From assembly GCF_017163935.1 (NCBI RefSeq), contig NZ_JABVZR010000002.1, forward strand, positions 1,736,001 to 1,800,000: DNA of 64,000 nucleotides. Direction: 5' to 3'. The stretch comes from Novosphingobium terrae (GTDB lineage Bacteria > Pseudomonadota > Alphaproteobacteria > Sphingomonadales > Sphingomonadaceae). The stretch's first letter is position 1; the number at the start of each line of letters is the position of its first letter. The position numbers were made by a program, and so were the translations under genes. This document shows positions 15,889-24,957 of this stretch, piece by piece. The notes beneath the pieces were generated by a model that saw nothing but the letters and a program-made list of their open reading frames with translations, did not search any database and was not told where the DNA came from.

Positions 15889-17292
15889 ATGTCCGACTAC
15901 AGACTGCTGATCGGCGGAGAGCTTCTGGAGGGCGATGACACGCTGGAGGTCATCAACCCGGCGCTGGGCGAGGCCTTTGTCACCGTGCCGCGCGCCTCGG
16001 CGCGGCAGGCTGATGCGGCCATTGCCGCGGCCAAATCGGCTTTTCCCGGCTGGGCGGCCACCACGCTGGAGGCGCGCCGCGCCCATCTGCTGCGTCTGGC
16101 CGATGCCATCGCTCAAGATGCCGACCGTCTCGCCCGCATCCTCACGCAGGAACAGGGCAAGCCGCTGGCCGAAGCGCAGGGCGAAGTCGCGTGGACCGAG
16201 GGCTATCTGCGTCATTACGCCACGCTGGAGCTGCCAGACCGCGTCATTCAGGACGATGCCAGCGGCTACATCGCAGTGAAGCACAAGCCGCTGGGCGTGG
16301 TGGTGGGCATCATCGCCTGGAACTTCCCGCTGCTGGTCGCCTGCTGGAAGATCGGCCCGGCGGTGCTGGCGGGCAATGCCATCGTGCTGAAACCCGCGCC
16401 GACCACGCCTGTCTCCGCTCTGGCGCTGGGGGCCTTGTGCCGCGATATCTTCCCGGCAGGCGTGGTCAACATCATCACCGATGCCAATGATCTGGGGGCG
16501 CATCTCACCGCGCACCCCGATGTCGCCAAGATCGGCTTTACCGGCTCGACCGCCACCGGCAAGCGCATCGCCGCCAGCAGCGCGGACACGCTGAAACGCG
16601 TGACGCTGGAGCTGGGCGGCAATGATCCGGCCATCGTGCTGGAGGATGTCGACATCCGCGAGACGGCGCAGGCGATCTTCAACGGCGCCTTTCTGAACGC
16701 AGGGCAAGTCTGCCTCGCCATCAAGCGCGCCTATGTGCATCAGGCGATCTATGATGCCATGTGCGCCGAACTGGCACGGCTGGCCGAGGAGGCCATCGTC
16801 GATGATGGGCTGAAGCAGGGCACCCAGATCGGCCCTATCCAGAACAAGGCGCAATTCGAAAAGGTGCAAGGCTTCCTCGAAGCGGCCAAGCGCGACGGCA
16901 AGGTCATCGCGGGCGGCGCGGCGATGGAGCGCGCGGGCTATTTCATCCGCCCCACCATCGTGCGCGATGTGCGCGATGGCGACCAGATTGTCGATGAGGA
17001 ACAGTTCGGCCCCGTGCTGCCGGTGATCCCCTTCTCCGATGTCGAGGAGGTGATCGCCCGCGCCAATGCCAGCGATTACGGGCTGGGCGGATCGGTGTGG
17101 TCCAGCGATGTGGAGAAAGCGGCAGACATCGCCGCGCGGATCGAAAGCGGGCAGGTCTGGGTCAACCAGCATATCGCCATCGGGCCGCATATCCCCATGG
17201 CGGGGTTCAAGAATTCCGGCCTCGGCGTCGAGCAGGCGAGCGAGGGCCTTGCCGAATACACCCAACTTCAGGTCATCAACGTAAAGCGGTGA
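15889..17292 (+). CDS. NAD(P)-dependent aldehyde dehydrogenase
   Basis: 467 residues, the usual length. Catalytic residues are visible: Asn145 in IIAWNFPLL, Glu241 in LELGGNDP and Cys275 in NAGQVCLAIKR. FTGSTATGKRIA is the cofactor loop. The start MSDYRLLIGGE follows AGGAGAGAG, 16 bases after the receptor stop. There is no signal peptide, so it is cytoplasmic. In this operon it should oxidise the aldehyde released by the amine dehydrogenase to the carboxylic acid. The aldehyde must first cross the inner membrane; no dedicated carrier is seen. The family branch resembles succinate-semialdehyde/lactaldehyde-type enzymes; substrate is inferred from context. Confidence 0.93.
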   Translation: MSDYRLLIGGELLEGDDTLEVINPALGEAFVTVPRASARQADAAIAAAKSAFPGWAATTLEARRAHLLRLADAIAQDADRLARILTQEQGKPLAEAQGEVAWTEGYLRHYATLELPDRVIQDDASGYIAVKHKPLGVVVGIIAWNFPLLVACWKIGPAVLAGNAIVLKPAPTTPVSALALGALCRDIFPAGVVNIITDANDLGAHLTAHPDVAKIGFTGSTATGKRIAASSADTLKRVTLELGGNDPAIVLEDVDIRETAQAIFNGAFLNAGQVCLAIKRAYVHQAIYDAMCAELARLAEEAIVDDGLKQGTQIGPIQNKAQFEKVQGFLEAAKRDGKVIAGGAAMERAGYFIRPTIVRDVRDGDQIVDEEQFGPVLPVIPFSDVEEVIARANASDYGLGGSVWSSDVEKAADIAARIESGQVWVNQHIAIGPHIPMAGFKNSGLGVEQASEGLAEYTQLQVINVKR

Positions 17293-17294
17293 AC

Positions 17295-18920
17295 ATGCTG
17301 TCGATCACGCAAGGACCAACCGATGTTCCGCTGCTGGAAACCACCATTGGCGAGGCCTTGTCGCTGGCGGCGGTGCGCTGGGGGGACGGGCTGGCGCTCG
17401 TCTCCCGCCATCAGGGCATTCGCTGGACTTGGGCCGAACTGAACCATCAGGCCGAGCGTGTGGCCTGCGGTCTGCTCGCGCATGGCATCGGCAAGGGCGA
17501 CCGGGTGGGGATCTGGTCGCCCAATTGCGCGGAATGGACGGTGATCCAGTTCGCCACCGCCAAGATCGGCGCCATTCTGGTGAACATCAACCCGGCCTAT
17601 CGCAGCGGGGAGGCGCACTATGCGCTGGGCAAGGTGGGATGCCGCGCTTTGGTCACCGCGCCCTCGTTCAAATCCAGCGATTATATCGCCATGCTGCGCG
17701 AGATCGACCGCGCCACCCTGCCCGATCTGCGCCTGCTGGTCTCACTAGGGGAGGAAGCGCACGAAGGTTTCCTGCCCTGGTCCGAATTGGGCGCCGATGT
17801 GGATGCCGAGGCCCTGGCGCAGATCGCCGTCACGCTCGACCGGCACGATGCGATCAACATCCAGTTCACCAGCGGCACCACCGGCTTTCCCAAGGGCGCG
17901 ACACTCACCCACCGCAACATCCTCAACAATGGCTATTTCGCCGGGCGCAACATGCGGCTCACCCCGCAGGACCGCATCTGCATTCCGGTGCCGCTCTACC
18001 ATTGCTTCGGCATGGTGCTGGGCAATCTGGCCGCGCTGACCAGCGGGGCGGCGATGATCTATCCCGGCCCGGCCTACGATCCCGCTCTGGTGCTGCAAGC
18101 CGTGACGGCGGAGCGCTGCACCGCGCTGCATGGCGTGCCGACGATGCTGATCACCATCCTCAACCACCCCGATCTGGAGCGCAGCGATGTCTCCACCCTG
18201 CGCACCGGCATCATGGCGGGCGCACTATGCCCCCGCGCGATGATGGAGCGCATCATCGAACATCTCAACATGCGCGAGGTGACCATCGGCTATGGCATGA
18301 CCGAGACCAGCCCGCTCACCACCCAGACGCTGGCCGATGAGGGGATCGAGGAAAGGGTCTCCACCGTGGGGCGGGTGCATCACCATGCTCAGGCCAAGGT
18401 GATCGGCCCGGATGGGCAAACGCTGGAGGTTGGCCAGCAGGGCGAATATTGCTCACGCGGCTATGCCGTGATGCAGGGCTATTGGGGCGATCCGGCCAAG
18501 ACTGCCGAGGCCATCGATGCTGAAGGCTGGATGCATTCCGGCGATCTGGCGGTGATGGATGAGCGCGGCTTTGTCCGCATCACCGGGCGCATCAAGGATA
18601 TGATCATCCGCGGCGGCGAGAACATCTATCCCAAGGAAATCGAGGAATTCCTCCTTTCGCATCCCGATATCGTCGATGCTCAGGTCTTCGGCGTCAGCGA
18701 TGACACATTCGGTGAGGAGGTCTGCGCCTGGGTCATCGCGCGGGATGGCGGCACTCTGCAGGACAGTGATGTCATCGCTCACTGCAAGGGCCGGATCGCG
18801 CATTACAAGGTGCCACGCTATGTCCGCATTGTGGAGGTTTTCCCCATGACGGTGACCGGCAAGGCCCAGAAGTTCGAGATGCGCAAGATCATGGAATGTG
18901 CGCTGCGTGGGGGCGATTGA
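17295..18920 (+). CDS. AMP-forming acyl-CoA synthetase
   Basis: 541 residues with the adenylate-forming motifs in order: the P-loop-like FTSGTTGFPKGATLTHRN (about residue 195), GYGMTETSPLT (about residue 335), and the hinge WMHSGDLAVMDERGFVRITGRIKDMIIRGGENIYPKEIEE. The C-terminal catalytic lysine lies in VTGKAQKFEMRK. It starts two bases after the aldehyde dehydrogenase stop. It would activate the acid made from the amine to its CoA ester. The sequence resembles the broad medium-chain/fatty-acid CoA ligase group rather than phenylacetate-CoA ligase PaaK, so an arylalkanoic or medium-chain acid is more likely than a simple benzoate. Confidence 0.93.
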   Translation: MLSITQGPTDVPLLETTIGEALSLAAVRWGDGLALVSRHQGIRWTWAELNHQAERVACGLLAHGIGKGDRVGIWSPNCAEWTVIQFATAKIGAILVNINPAYRSGEAHYALGKVGCRALVTAPSFKSSDYIAMLREIDRATLPDLRLLVSLGEEAHEGFLPWSELGADVDAEALAQIAVTLDRHDAINIQFTSGTTGFPKGATLTHRNILNNGYFAGRNMRLTPQDRICIPVPLYHCFGMVLGNLAALTSGAAMIYPGPAYDPALVLQAVTAERCTALHGVPTMLITILNHPDLERSDVSTLRTGIMAGALCPRAMMERIIEHLNMREVTIGYGMTETSPLTTQTLADEGIEERVSTVGRVHHHAQAKVIGPDGQTLEVGQQGEYCSRGYAVMQGYWGDPAKTAEAIDAEGWMHSGDLAVMDERGFVRITGRIKDMIIRGGENIYPKEIEEFLLSHPDIVDAQVFGVSDDTFGEEVCAWVIARDGGTLQDSDVIAHCKGRIAHYKVPRYVRIVEVFPMTVTGKAQKFEMRKIMECALRGGD

Positions 18921-18922
18921 CC

Positions 18923-19381
18923 GTGGCTGATCTGCCTTTGCATTACGATCCGCAAGGCCTGTCTGCCCTGCTCGACACGATGTTCCATCCGGAAGCGCGG
19001 AGGCGCTATGGATCGGTGGTCTGGGTGGAGCCCGGCCATGTGCGCCTCAGCCTGACGCCGCCGGAGGATTGCCTGAGGCCGGGCGCGATCATCTCCGGCC
19101 CGACGCTGATGGGGCTGGCCGATGTCGGCGCCTTTGCGGTGATCGCGGCGCATCTCGGCCCGGTAACGATGGCGCTGACCACCACGCTGACGATCAATTT
19201 TCTGCGCGCGGCCTATGGAGATGCGCCATTAATCGCCGATGCCCATCTGCTCAAGCTGGGCCGCAGGCTGGCGACGGCAGAAGTACGGTTTTCGCAAGAA
19301 AGCGTGGGGTTGGTCGCGCAGGCCACGGTCGGCTTTGCCTTGCCGGGTGAAAAGGGGGCAAGCCCGAAAGCCGACGGATAG
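18923..19381 (+). CDS. PaaI-type hotdog-fold thioesterase
   Basis: 152 residues. The hotdog core shows SGPTLMGLADVGAFAVIAAHLG, the position of the catalytic acidic residue in PaaI-like enzymes, and TTTLTINFLRAA, the following strand. The GTG start two bases after the CoA ligase stop is preferred; an ATG at 18896 would overlap the ligase by 25 bases. PaaI-type enzymes release stalled CoA esters during aromatic acid breakdown, which fits the end of an amine-to-acyl-CoA operon. It converges on the PfkB kinase gene with only 22 bases between the stops. Confidence 0.85.
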   Translation: MADLPLHYDPQGLSALLDTMFHPEARRRYGSVVWVEPGHVRLSLTPPEDCLRPGAIISGPTLMGLADVGAFAVIAAHLGPVTMALTTTLTINFLRAAYGDAPLIADAHLLKLGRRLATAEVRFSQESVGLVAQATVGFALPGEKGASPKADG

Positions 19382-19403
19382 TGTCTTGCCGGTCCCCCCT
19401 TGC

Positions 19404-20258
19404 TCAGCGTGGTTGCCGCTGGGCAAGGAGTTTGGTTGCGGCGGCCAATCCGGCATATGCCGCCTCCGCCACGGCCTCGCCATCCGCGATGAGCGCGGCC
19501 AGCGTCGCGCCGGCGAAGGTATCGCCCGCGCCGGTGGTGTCCATCGTGTCCAGCATGGCGGTGGAAAGTGTGACGCTGCGCCCGCGATGGTGGATATGGA
19601 CACCGCGCTCGCCATCGGTTTCGAACACCAGTTGATGCGCCGGGAACCCATCGGTGTTCGACCCGAGAAAATCGCGCTCATGGCGGTTGAGGAAGATGAT
19701 CGCCGCCCTTTGCCTTAGCGTGTCGCGCAGGGCGCCGGGAAAGCTGGTGGCATCGGCCTTGACGATCCACGCCAGCTTCTGCCCGGCGCGCATCAGGGAG
19801 AGCGCTTCCTCGGCCATGCTGCTTTGCCCGGCGGAGACGACGATCCAGTCAGCGCGTTGAATGGCGGCTTTCTGCGAGGCGGACAGGCCGGTGGCAACGG
19901 CATCGCCCCGATCCAGAAAGCAGCAATAATGGCCGTCCGGGCGGTGGATCAGCACGCAGACCGGCGTGCGGCAGGCGGCGCTTTGCACAAGGGCATCGGT
20001 GGCAAAGCCACGCTGGCGCAGATGGTCGATCATGGTGGCGCCGGGCGCATCGGCGCCGATGTTGGCGATCAGCGTGGCATCATGGCCGGCGTGCAGCAGG
20101 GCCTCTCCGGCATAGACGGGCGCTCCCCCGATGCGTGGCCAGCCTTGATCGGCGATCCGGATGGCATTGGTGCCTTCGGGCTGCAGCGCGCCATCGGCCC
20201 GGGCGATAAAATCCAGTGTCGCATAGCCGATGAGGGCAATGGAGGTGCTGAGCGACAT
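19404..20258 (-). CDS. PfkB-family sugar/nucleoside kinase
   Basis: 284 residues. The PfkB signature DTTGAGDTFAGATLAAL near the C-terminus carries the catalytic Asp and the anion hole; the N-terminal sugar site is LIGYATLDFI and GGAPVYAGEALLHAG. The start MSLSTSIAL is chosen over an ATG 24 bases upstream; neither has a strong ribosome site. It diverges from a TonB receptor across a LacI-type operator. The locus to the right deals with nucleosides, so this is probably a second nucleoside or ribose-like kinase; it is not the ribokinase, which is encoded at 26944-27870. Confidence 0.85.
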   Translation of the reverse strand: MSLSTSIALIGYATLDFIARADGALQPEGTNAIRIADQGWPRIGGAPVYAGEALLHAGHDATLIANIGADAPGATMIDHLRQRGFATDALVQSAACRTPVCVLIHRPDGHYCCFLDRGDAVATGLSASQKAAIQRADWIVVSAGQSSMAEEALSLMRAGQKLAWIVKADATSFPGALRDTLRQRAAIIFLNRHERDFLGSNTDGFPAHQLVFETDGERGVHIHHRGRSVTLSTAMLDTMDTTGAGDTFAGATLAALIADGEAVAEAAYAGLAAATKLLAQRQPR

Positions 20259-20350
20259 GGTGCGGCTTCCCTTTCGGCCCATGGGGCGCCTGACGTAGCG
20301 CCCGCAAAAACGTGTTGCGACAGCTACGGCCAGTCGATATGAAAAACAAG

Positions 20351-20362
20351 TGAAACGTTACA
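20351..20362. promoter_or_regulatory. LacI-type operator TGAAACGTTACA
   Basis: Matches the perfect palindrome TGAAACGTTTCA at 26927-26938 in 11 of 12 bases. It lies between the divergent PfkB kinase and TonB receptor genes. The central CG step is typical of LacI/PurR-family sites; the LacI gene at 27998 is the likely source of the repressor. Confidence 0.55.
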
Positions 20363-20430
20363 TGATTGTCTTAATTGGGCGTTAGACGAGCATCAGCGGC
20401 GAGTCGCAGCGGCTCGCGGAAAGGGGTGTG

Positions 20431-22791
20431 ATGATTTCTCGACTGGATAAACGATGGCTGCAGACGGCCTCTGGCGTGGCACTGGTTCTGGCGGGCGCGC
20501 AGGCCGCTCAGGCGGAGGATGCGCCCACGGACGCGCCGCGCAGCGACATCATCGTCACCGCGCAAAAGCTGGGTGCGGGCAAGGCGCGCGCCACCTTCCA
20601 GCTGGACCGCGCTGATATCGATGACCGCCCGCTGGGCGCCGATATCACGCAGAGCCTTGAAAAGGTGCCGGGCGTGAAGGTCTCCACGGGTGACGCACGC
20701 GGTGGCTCCTTCTCCTTTGAAATCTTTATGCGCGGCCTCAACAAGGAGCAGATCGGCTTTACGCTGGATGGCATCCCCACGGGCGACGCGCGTTTCAACG
20801 GCGGTTCGCCGCCGCAGCGCTTCATCGAATCCAGCAACATCGGCACGATTGTCGTTTCGCAGAGCGCGGGCGATGTCGGCGCGCCCTCACGCTTCGCGCT
20901 GGGCGGCTTTATCGATTTCCGCTCGGACGATCCGGCAAAAACCTTCACCGTGACGGGTGAGGGCGGCGTGGGCAGCTACAATTATCACCGCGAATATCTG
21001 CGCGTGGACACCGGCACGCTGCCCGGCAACATCGCCATGTATGGCAGCTTCTCGCACCAGTATAACGACAATTGGGCCGGGCCGAACGCCCGCCGCTCCT
21101 ACCGTGATCATGGCGAGTTCAAGGCGGTGAAGCTGTTCGACAATGGCTCCTTCCTGAAGGCGCGCGTGTCTTACAACAGCCAGTTTGACAATGATTTCAA
21201 CATCGTCACCCTGCCGCAATTCCTCGCCAATCCCAAGAGCGATGGCCTCAACGATGTGCTGACGGGCATTCCCAACAAGGATCTGTACTACGGCGGCACC
21301 TTTGGCGGTGAACGGCGCGATTTCCTCGCCTATATCAACGGCAAGGCGGTGCTGGGCGACCATGTGACGCTGACGGCCAACCCCTATTACCAGACTTTGG
21401 ACGGCTATTCGCTCAGCTATCAGAACGCGCATCGCCAGCTGACGGGCAGCGATCCCTATGCGGTGACGGGCTACAACGCCACGGGCGGCGCGATCCGTCC
21501 CGCGCTGGTCACCACATCGAACCCCAATGTCTATGGCGGCCCCGCCGATATGCGCGTCACGCCGCGCAAGCGTGAGCGTTACGGCGCCACCGGCGAGCTG
21601 AAGGTCAGCGATCTGATCCCGCGCAACACGCTGCGTTTCGGTGCCTGGTACGATGGCGGCACCTCCACCGAGGAGCGCGATTACTATCAGATCATCCCCA
21701 GCACCACGACGCTGGCGTGGAAGGGTGGCACGCCCTCTTACGTCGCCTACAACCGCTGGACCTCGATCTCCACGCTGGAGCTTTACGCGCAGGATTCCTT
21801 CCAGATCATCCCCGATGTGCTGCGGCTGGATGCCGGGATCACCTGGTATCATATCCGCTACAAGGCGCGCTCGCCGCTGGAATATTCGGCGAAGCTGGAC
21901 TTTGTGCAGACCTCTCCGGTGCAGCCTAAGATCGCGCTCAGCCTGAAACCGGCGGACCATTGGGAGATCTTCGGCGGCTATGCGCAGAACTTCTCAGGGA
22001 TATCGGAGGACGCTTTCCTCGGCTCGACGGCGGTGATCCAGCCGGGGGATTTGAAGCCCCTGCAGTCGATCAACTATGATGGCGGCATCCGCTATACGCG
22101 CAGCCATTACGCCTTCTCGGTGCAGGGTTACCATGTGCATCTGAAGAATGGCGTGGGCATCGTGCCCAACGATCCCACCGTCACCGACCCCATCGACATC
22201 CAGCGCGGCAATGTGGCGACGCGCGCCGCCTCGATCCTTGGCCAGTCGACCAATGGCGTGGAATTCAGCGGGCTGGCGACCTACAAATGGGTCGATCTCT
22301 ATGCCTCCTATTCGTATCAGCGCGCGCATTATGACAACGCCGCCGTGGGCACGCTGGACCGCAAGAATCTGGACTCGGTGGGCATCATTGCGGGCAGCGA
22401 TGTGCGCGATATCCCGCGCAACAGCCTCTATGCCGAGGTGACGCTGAAACCCATCGAACCGCTGCGCCTTCAGGCCAATGTCAACCATATCAGCAGCCGG
22501 GTGGGCGGGGATATCATTGCACCCAACACCTATCAGGAAGTCGCGATCGAGCGCATTCCCGGCTACACGCTGGTTGGCCTTTCGGCGCGCTACAGTCTGG
22601 CCAAACATGGGCCGCTGAAGAACGCCTCGGTGCAGCTCAATGTCGATAATCTGCTGAACACCAGCTATCTGGGTTCGGTCAGCAGCGCGACGGCGACGGC
22701 GACGGAAACCGGCCTGCCGGGGCGCTCGCTGGGGCGGTATTTCGTGGGGGCGCCGCGTACCTTCACGGCATCGTTTCAGGCCAAATTCTGA
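20431..22791 (+). CDS. TonB-dependent receptor of the nucleoside locus
   Basis: 786 residues. A signal region (TASGVALVLAGAQAAQAED) is followed by SDIIVTAQKLGAGKARATFQ and a plug with ITQSLEKVPGVKVSTGD and IFMRGLNKEQIGFTLDGIP. The barrel ends in FTASFQAKF with terminal Phe. The start ATG has AAGGGG in front; a GTG three bases upstream is an alternative. With the nucleoside transporter, hydrolase and ribokinase nearby and a shared operator type, it most likely takes up nucleosides, oligonucleotides or related phosphorylated compounds through the outer membrane. Confidence 0.93.
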   Translation: MISRLDKRWLQTASGVALVLAGAQAAQAEDAPTDAPRSDIIVTAQKLGAGKARATFQLDRADIDDRPLGADITQSLEKVPGVKVSTGDARGGSFSFEIFMRGLNKEQIGFTLDGIPTGDARFNGGSPPQRFIESSNIGTIVVSQSAGDVGAPSRFALGGFIDFRSDDPAKTFTVTGEGGVGSYNYHREYLRVDTGTLPGNIAMYGSFSHQYNDNWAGPNARRSYRDHGEFKAVKLFDNGSFLKARVSYNSQFDNDFNIVTLPQFLANPKSDGLNDVLTGIPNKDLYYGGTFGGERRDFLAYINGKAVLGDHVTLTANPYYQTLDGYSLSYQNAHRQLTGSDPYAVTGYNATGGAIRPALVTTSNPNVYGGPADMRVTPRKRERYGATGELKVSDLIPRNTLRFGAWYDGGTSTEERDYYQIIPSTTTLAWKGGTPSYVAYNRWTSISTLELYAQDSFQIIPDVLRLDAGITWYHIRYKARSPLEYSAKLDFVQTSPVQPKIALSLKPADHWEIFGGYAQNFSGISEDAFLGSTAVIQPGDLKPLQSINYDGGIRYTRSHYAFSVQGYHVHLKNGVGIVPNDPTVTDPIDIQRGNVATRAASILGQSTNGVEFSGLATYKWVDLYASYSYQRAHYDNAAVGTLDRKNLDSVGIIAGSDVRDIPRNSLYAEVTLKPIEPLRLQANVNHISSRVGGDIIAPNTYQEVAIERIPGYTLVGLSARYSLAKHGPLKNASVQLNVDNLLNTSYLGSVSSATATATETGLPGRSLGRYFVGAPRTFTASFQAKF

Positions 22792-22807
22792 GCAGGTTCC
22801 CGGGGGA

Positions 22808-22829
22808 GGCGGCGGTTTTGCCCGCCGCC
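22808..22829. terminator. hairpin between convergent genes
   Basis: GGCGGCGG at 22808-22815 pairs with CCGCCGCC at 22822-22829 around TTTTGC. It occupies the 52-base gap between the convergent TonB receptor and esterase genes and could act for both strands, though there is no downstream T-tract. Confidence 0.5.
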
Positions 22830-22843
22830 GCTTCCGCCGGCGT

Positions 22844-23983
22844 TTACCTGCAGAGGGCTTTGGCGACGGCTTTGGGCTTTGCCATGATCTCCAAAGCGAT
22901 CACCTGCGTGGGATGGTTGGCGGCAAAGTTGTTGTCGGTCACGAAAACCAGACTGGCATGGCCATTGGACAAGGCCGGCCCCAGCGCCATGCCCTCGACA
23001 TTATCGACAGCCGGGATCGGCAAAGCGGAGAGATCGATGGCAAGCCTCTTGCGCATCGGTTTGAAGCCGCCATCACGCAAAGAGGTGATCCGCGCCACGT
23101 CGCTGGCCCCATCGGAGGCGGCGCAATAGACCCGGCTGCGATAGCGGAAATCCATCTTTCCAATTTCCACGCCAGAGCGTTCCAGCACCAGCAAATGGCG
23201 CGCATCGAGCGGAAGGATTTCGCTGACGCCATTGTCGGCCAGCTTGCCTGCGGGGAAGGGGCCGATGGGATCGACGGGATAGGCCAGTTGGCGCAGCAAC
23301 CGCCCCGATGGCCAGCTGAGCCGGGTAAAGCGCACCATGGTCCCCTGCGCGGCGCTGGCCAGAGGCCCGTCCTGCTGGAGCGGCGCCTCCATCGAAAGCC
23401 AAAGCTGGCGGCCCTTCGCGGCAAAGCCCAGACCTTCGAAAGAGAGATTGGGGCGCGGCCCTGTCTGCCGCAGCGGATCATAGGCAAGGTTCGCGGGCAG
23501 GGGCAGCTTGCCCAGCGGAGACCCATCCAGACGCGCGCGCCTTACCGAAGGCCCGAAAGCATCCTTCGCATCGCCCTCGCTGGACCAGACCAGGCTCTTG
23601 CCGTCGGGCGCCACGCGGATGCTTTCGGCATCCGAAGCCTCGCTGCCTGTGCCGGGTGCGGGGAAGAGGGAACCATCCTCGCGATGCAGGAACACCGGGT
23701 GCAAGCCGTCGATGCGGGGCGGCTGCCCATGGTCATAGGCGATCCGCGCCCGCCACAGCCGCGCCGGGCCATGTTCGGAGCGGTCGTCGGAGATCAGGAA
23801 CCAGTCGTGCGATAGGGGATCGTAATCCACGCCTGACAGGCCGCCGATTTGCAGGCCATCGATGTGCGCGTCCGGTGGGAGCACCGCCATGCCGATCAAC
23901 GCGTAAGGTTGGCCGGGATCGGCAGCCTGCAGGGGTGCTGCGCCAAGTCCAAGCAGCAGCGCCCCGGCGATCCGCTTCCTCAC
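22844..23983 (-). CDS. esterase-like activity of phytase family protein, exported
   Basis: 379 residues. A GTG start gives a clean signal peptide (RKRIAGALLLGLGAAPLQAAD) and overlaps the nucleoside hydrolase stop (GTGA), so it is coupled to it. The mature sequence has the phytase-like beta-propeller marks GGLSGVDYDPLSHDWFLISDDRS, DAESIRVAPDGKSLVWSSEGD, SFEGLGFAAKGRQLW and VDNVEGMALGP. Family members are periplasmic or outer-membrane linked and are thought to hydrolyse phosphate or other esters. Here it might dephosphorylate nucleotides to nucleosides before uptake; that is inference from operon context. Confidence 0.85.
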   Translation of the reverse strand: MRKRIAGALLLGLGAAPLQAADPGQPYALIGMAVLPPDAHIDGLQIGGLSGVDYDPLSHDWFLISDDRSEHGPARLWRARIAYDHGQPPRIDGLHPVFLHREDGSLFPAPGTGSEASDAESIRVAPDGKSLVWSSEGDAKDAFGPSVRRARLDGSPLGKLPLPANLAYDPLRQTGPRPNLSFEGLGFAAKGRQLWLSMEAPLQQDGPLASAAQGTMVRFTRLSWPSGRLLRQLAYPVDPIGPFPAGKLADNGVSEILPLDARHLLVLERSGVEIGKMDFRYRSRVYCAASDGASDVARITSLRDGGFKPMRKRLAIDLSALPIPAVDNVEGMALGPALSNGHASLVFVTDNNFAANHPTQVIALEIMAKPKAVAKALCR

Positions 23984-24957
23984 CGTGTGGCCGCCCCGAT
24001 CAGCGTGTCGCGATAGAGCGCGATCAGCGCCTGCGCATCCACCGTGCGGCAGGCTTTGTGCGAGGGCCGACCGTCCCATGCGCCCGGCGGAAAGGTCTGA
24101 TGATCGGGCTTTTGCATCGTCGCGCCGATGGCCACGCTTTCCGTCGCCACGCGGATCGGGCCAGAGACCGTCTCGAACAGATCGGGCCGCACCAGACAGG
24201 CCGCCGCCGCCACATCATGGATGCAGCAGCCGTCGATCCCGTCATGCTCGCGATAGAGCGCCTCATAGTTGCGGGAGATGTCCCAGAGAAACTGCCCATC
24301 CGCGCCGCCCTGCTCGGCGATCAGCCGCGCCTCATCCTGCGAGAGAATGCAGGAGGAGGTCACATCCAGCCCGACCATCGTCACCGGCCATGGCGCGCCC
24401 AGCACCAGATCGGCGGCATGGGGATCATTGGCGATGTTGGCCTCGGCCACGGGCGAGACATTGCCGCGCCGCCCGGCAAAGCCGAAGGCCCCGCCCATCA
24501 CCACCACCTGTTTCACCAGCGGCGCAATGCCCGGATCGAGCTGCAAAGCCAGCGCCAGATTGGTCAGCGGGGCGATGGCCAGCAGGCTGATCTCGCCGGG
24601 ATGGGCGTGCACCAGACGCACAATGGCCTCGGCAGCGCTTTCCGCTTCGGGCGGGCTGTCGAAGCCATCGGCCAGACCGGCATCGCCCAGCCCGTCCGCG
24701 CCATGGACATGGGTGGCAAGCTGCCTGCGCTCCATCCCGATCGGCATATCGGCGCCGGGATGGATCGGGGCCTCGATCCCGAAGCGTTGCGCCAGCAGAT
24801 GGGCGTTGCGGGTGGTGAGAGCCACGCCGCCATTGCCGAAGACGGTGGTGATCGCCTCGATCCGCACATCTGCGCGGTGGCGCAGGAACAGCAGGGCCAT
24901 GGCATCGTCGATGCCCGGATCGGTGTCGAGGATGATGCGGTGCTGCGGGATGCTCAT
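23980..24957 (-). CDS. inosine/uridine-preferring nucleoside N-ribohydrolase
   Basis: 325 residues. The calcium-binding motif DTDPGIDDAMAL is at residues 11-22, followed by AITTVFGNGGVALTTRNA, SLLAIAPLTNLALALQLDP and VVMGGAFGF, all diagnostic for the IUNH family. The C-terminal HDVAAAACLVRPDLF carries the conserved catalytic-site Asp after His. It cleaves nucleosides to base and ribose in the cytoplasm; ribose is then phosphorylated by the ribokinase encoded upstream. Start overlaps the stop of the preceding TrpF-like gene by four bases (ATGA). Confidence 0.94.
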   Translation of the reverse strand: MSIPQHRIILDTDPGIDDAMALLFLRHRADVRIEAITTVFGNGGVALTTRNAHLLAQRFGIEAPIHPGADMPIGMERRQLATHVHGADGLGDAGLADGFDSPPEAESAAEAIVRLVHAHPGEISLLAIAPLTNLALALQLDPGIAPLVKQVVVMGGAFGFAGRRGNVSPVAEANIANDPHAADLVLGAPWPVTMVGLDVTSSCILSQDEARLIAEQGGADGQFLWDISRNYEALYREHDGIDGCCIHDVAAAACLVRPDLFETVSGPIRVATESVAIGATMQKPDHQTFPPGAWDGRPSHKACRTVDAQALIALYRDTLIGAATR

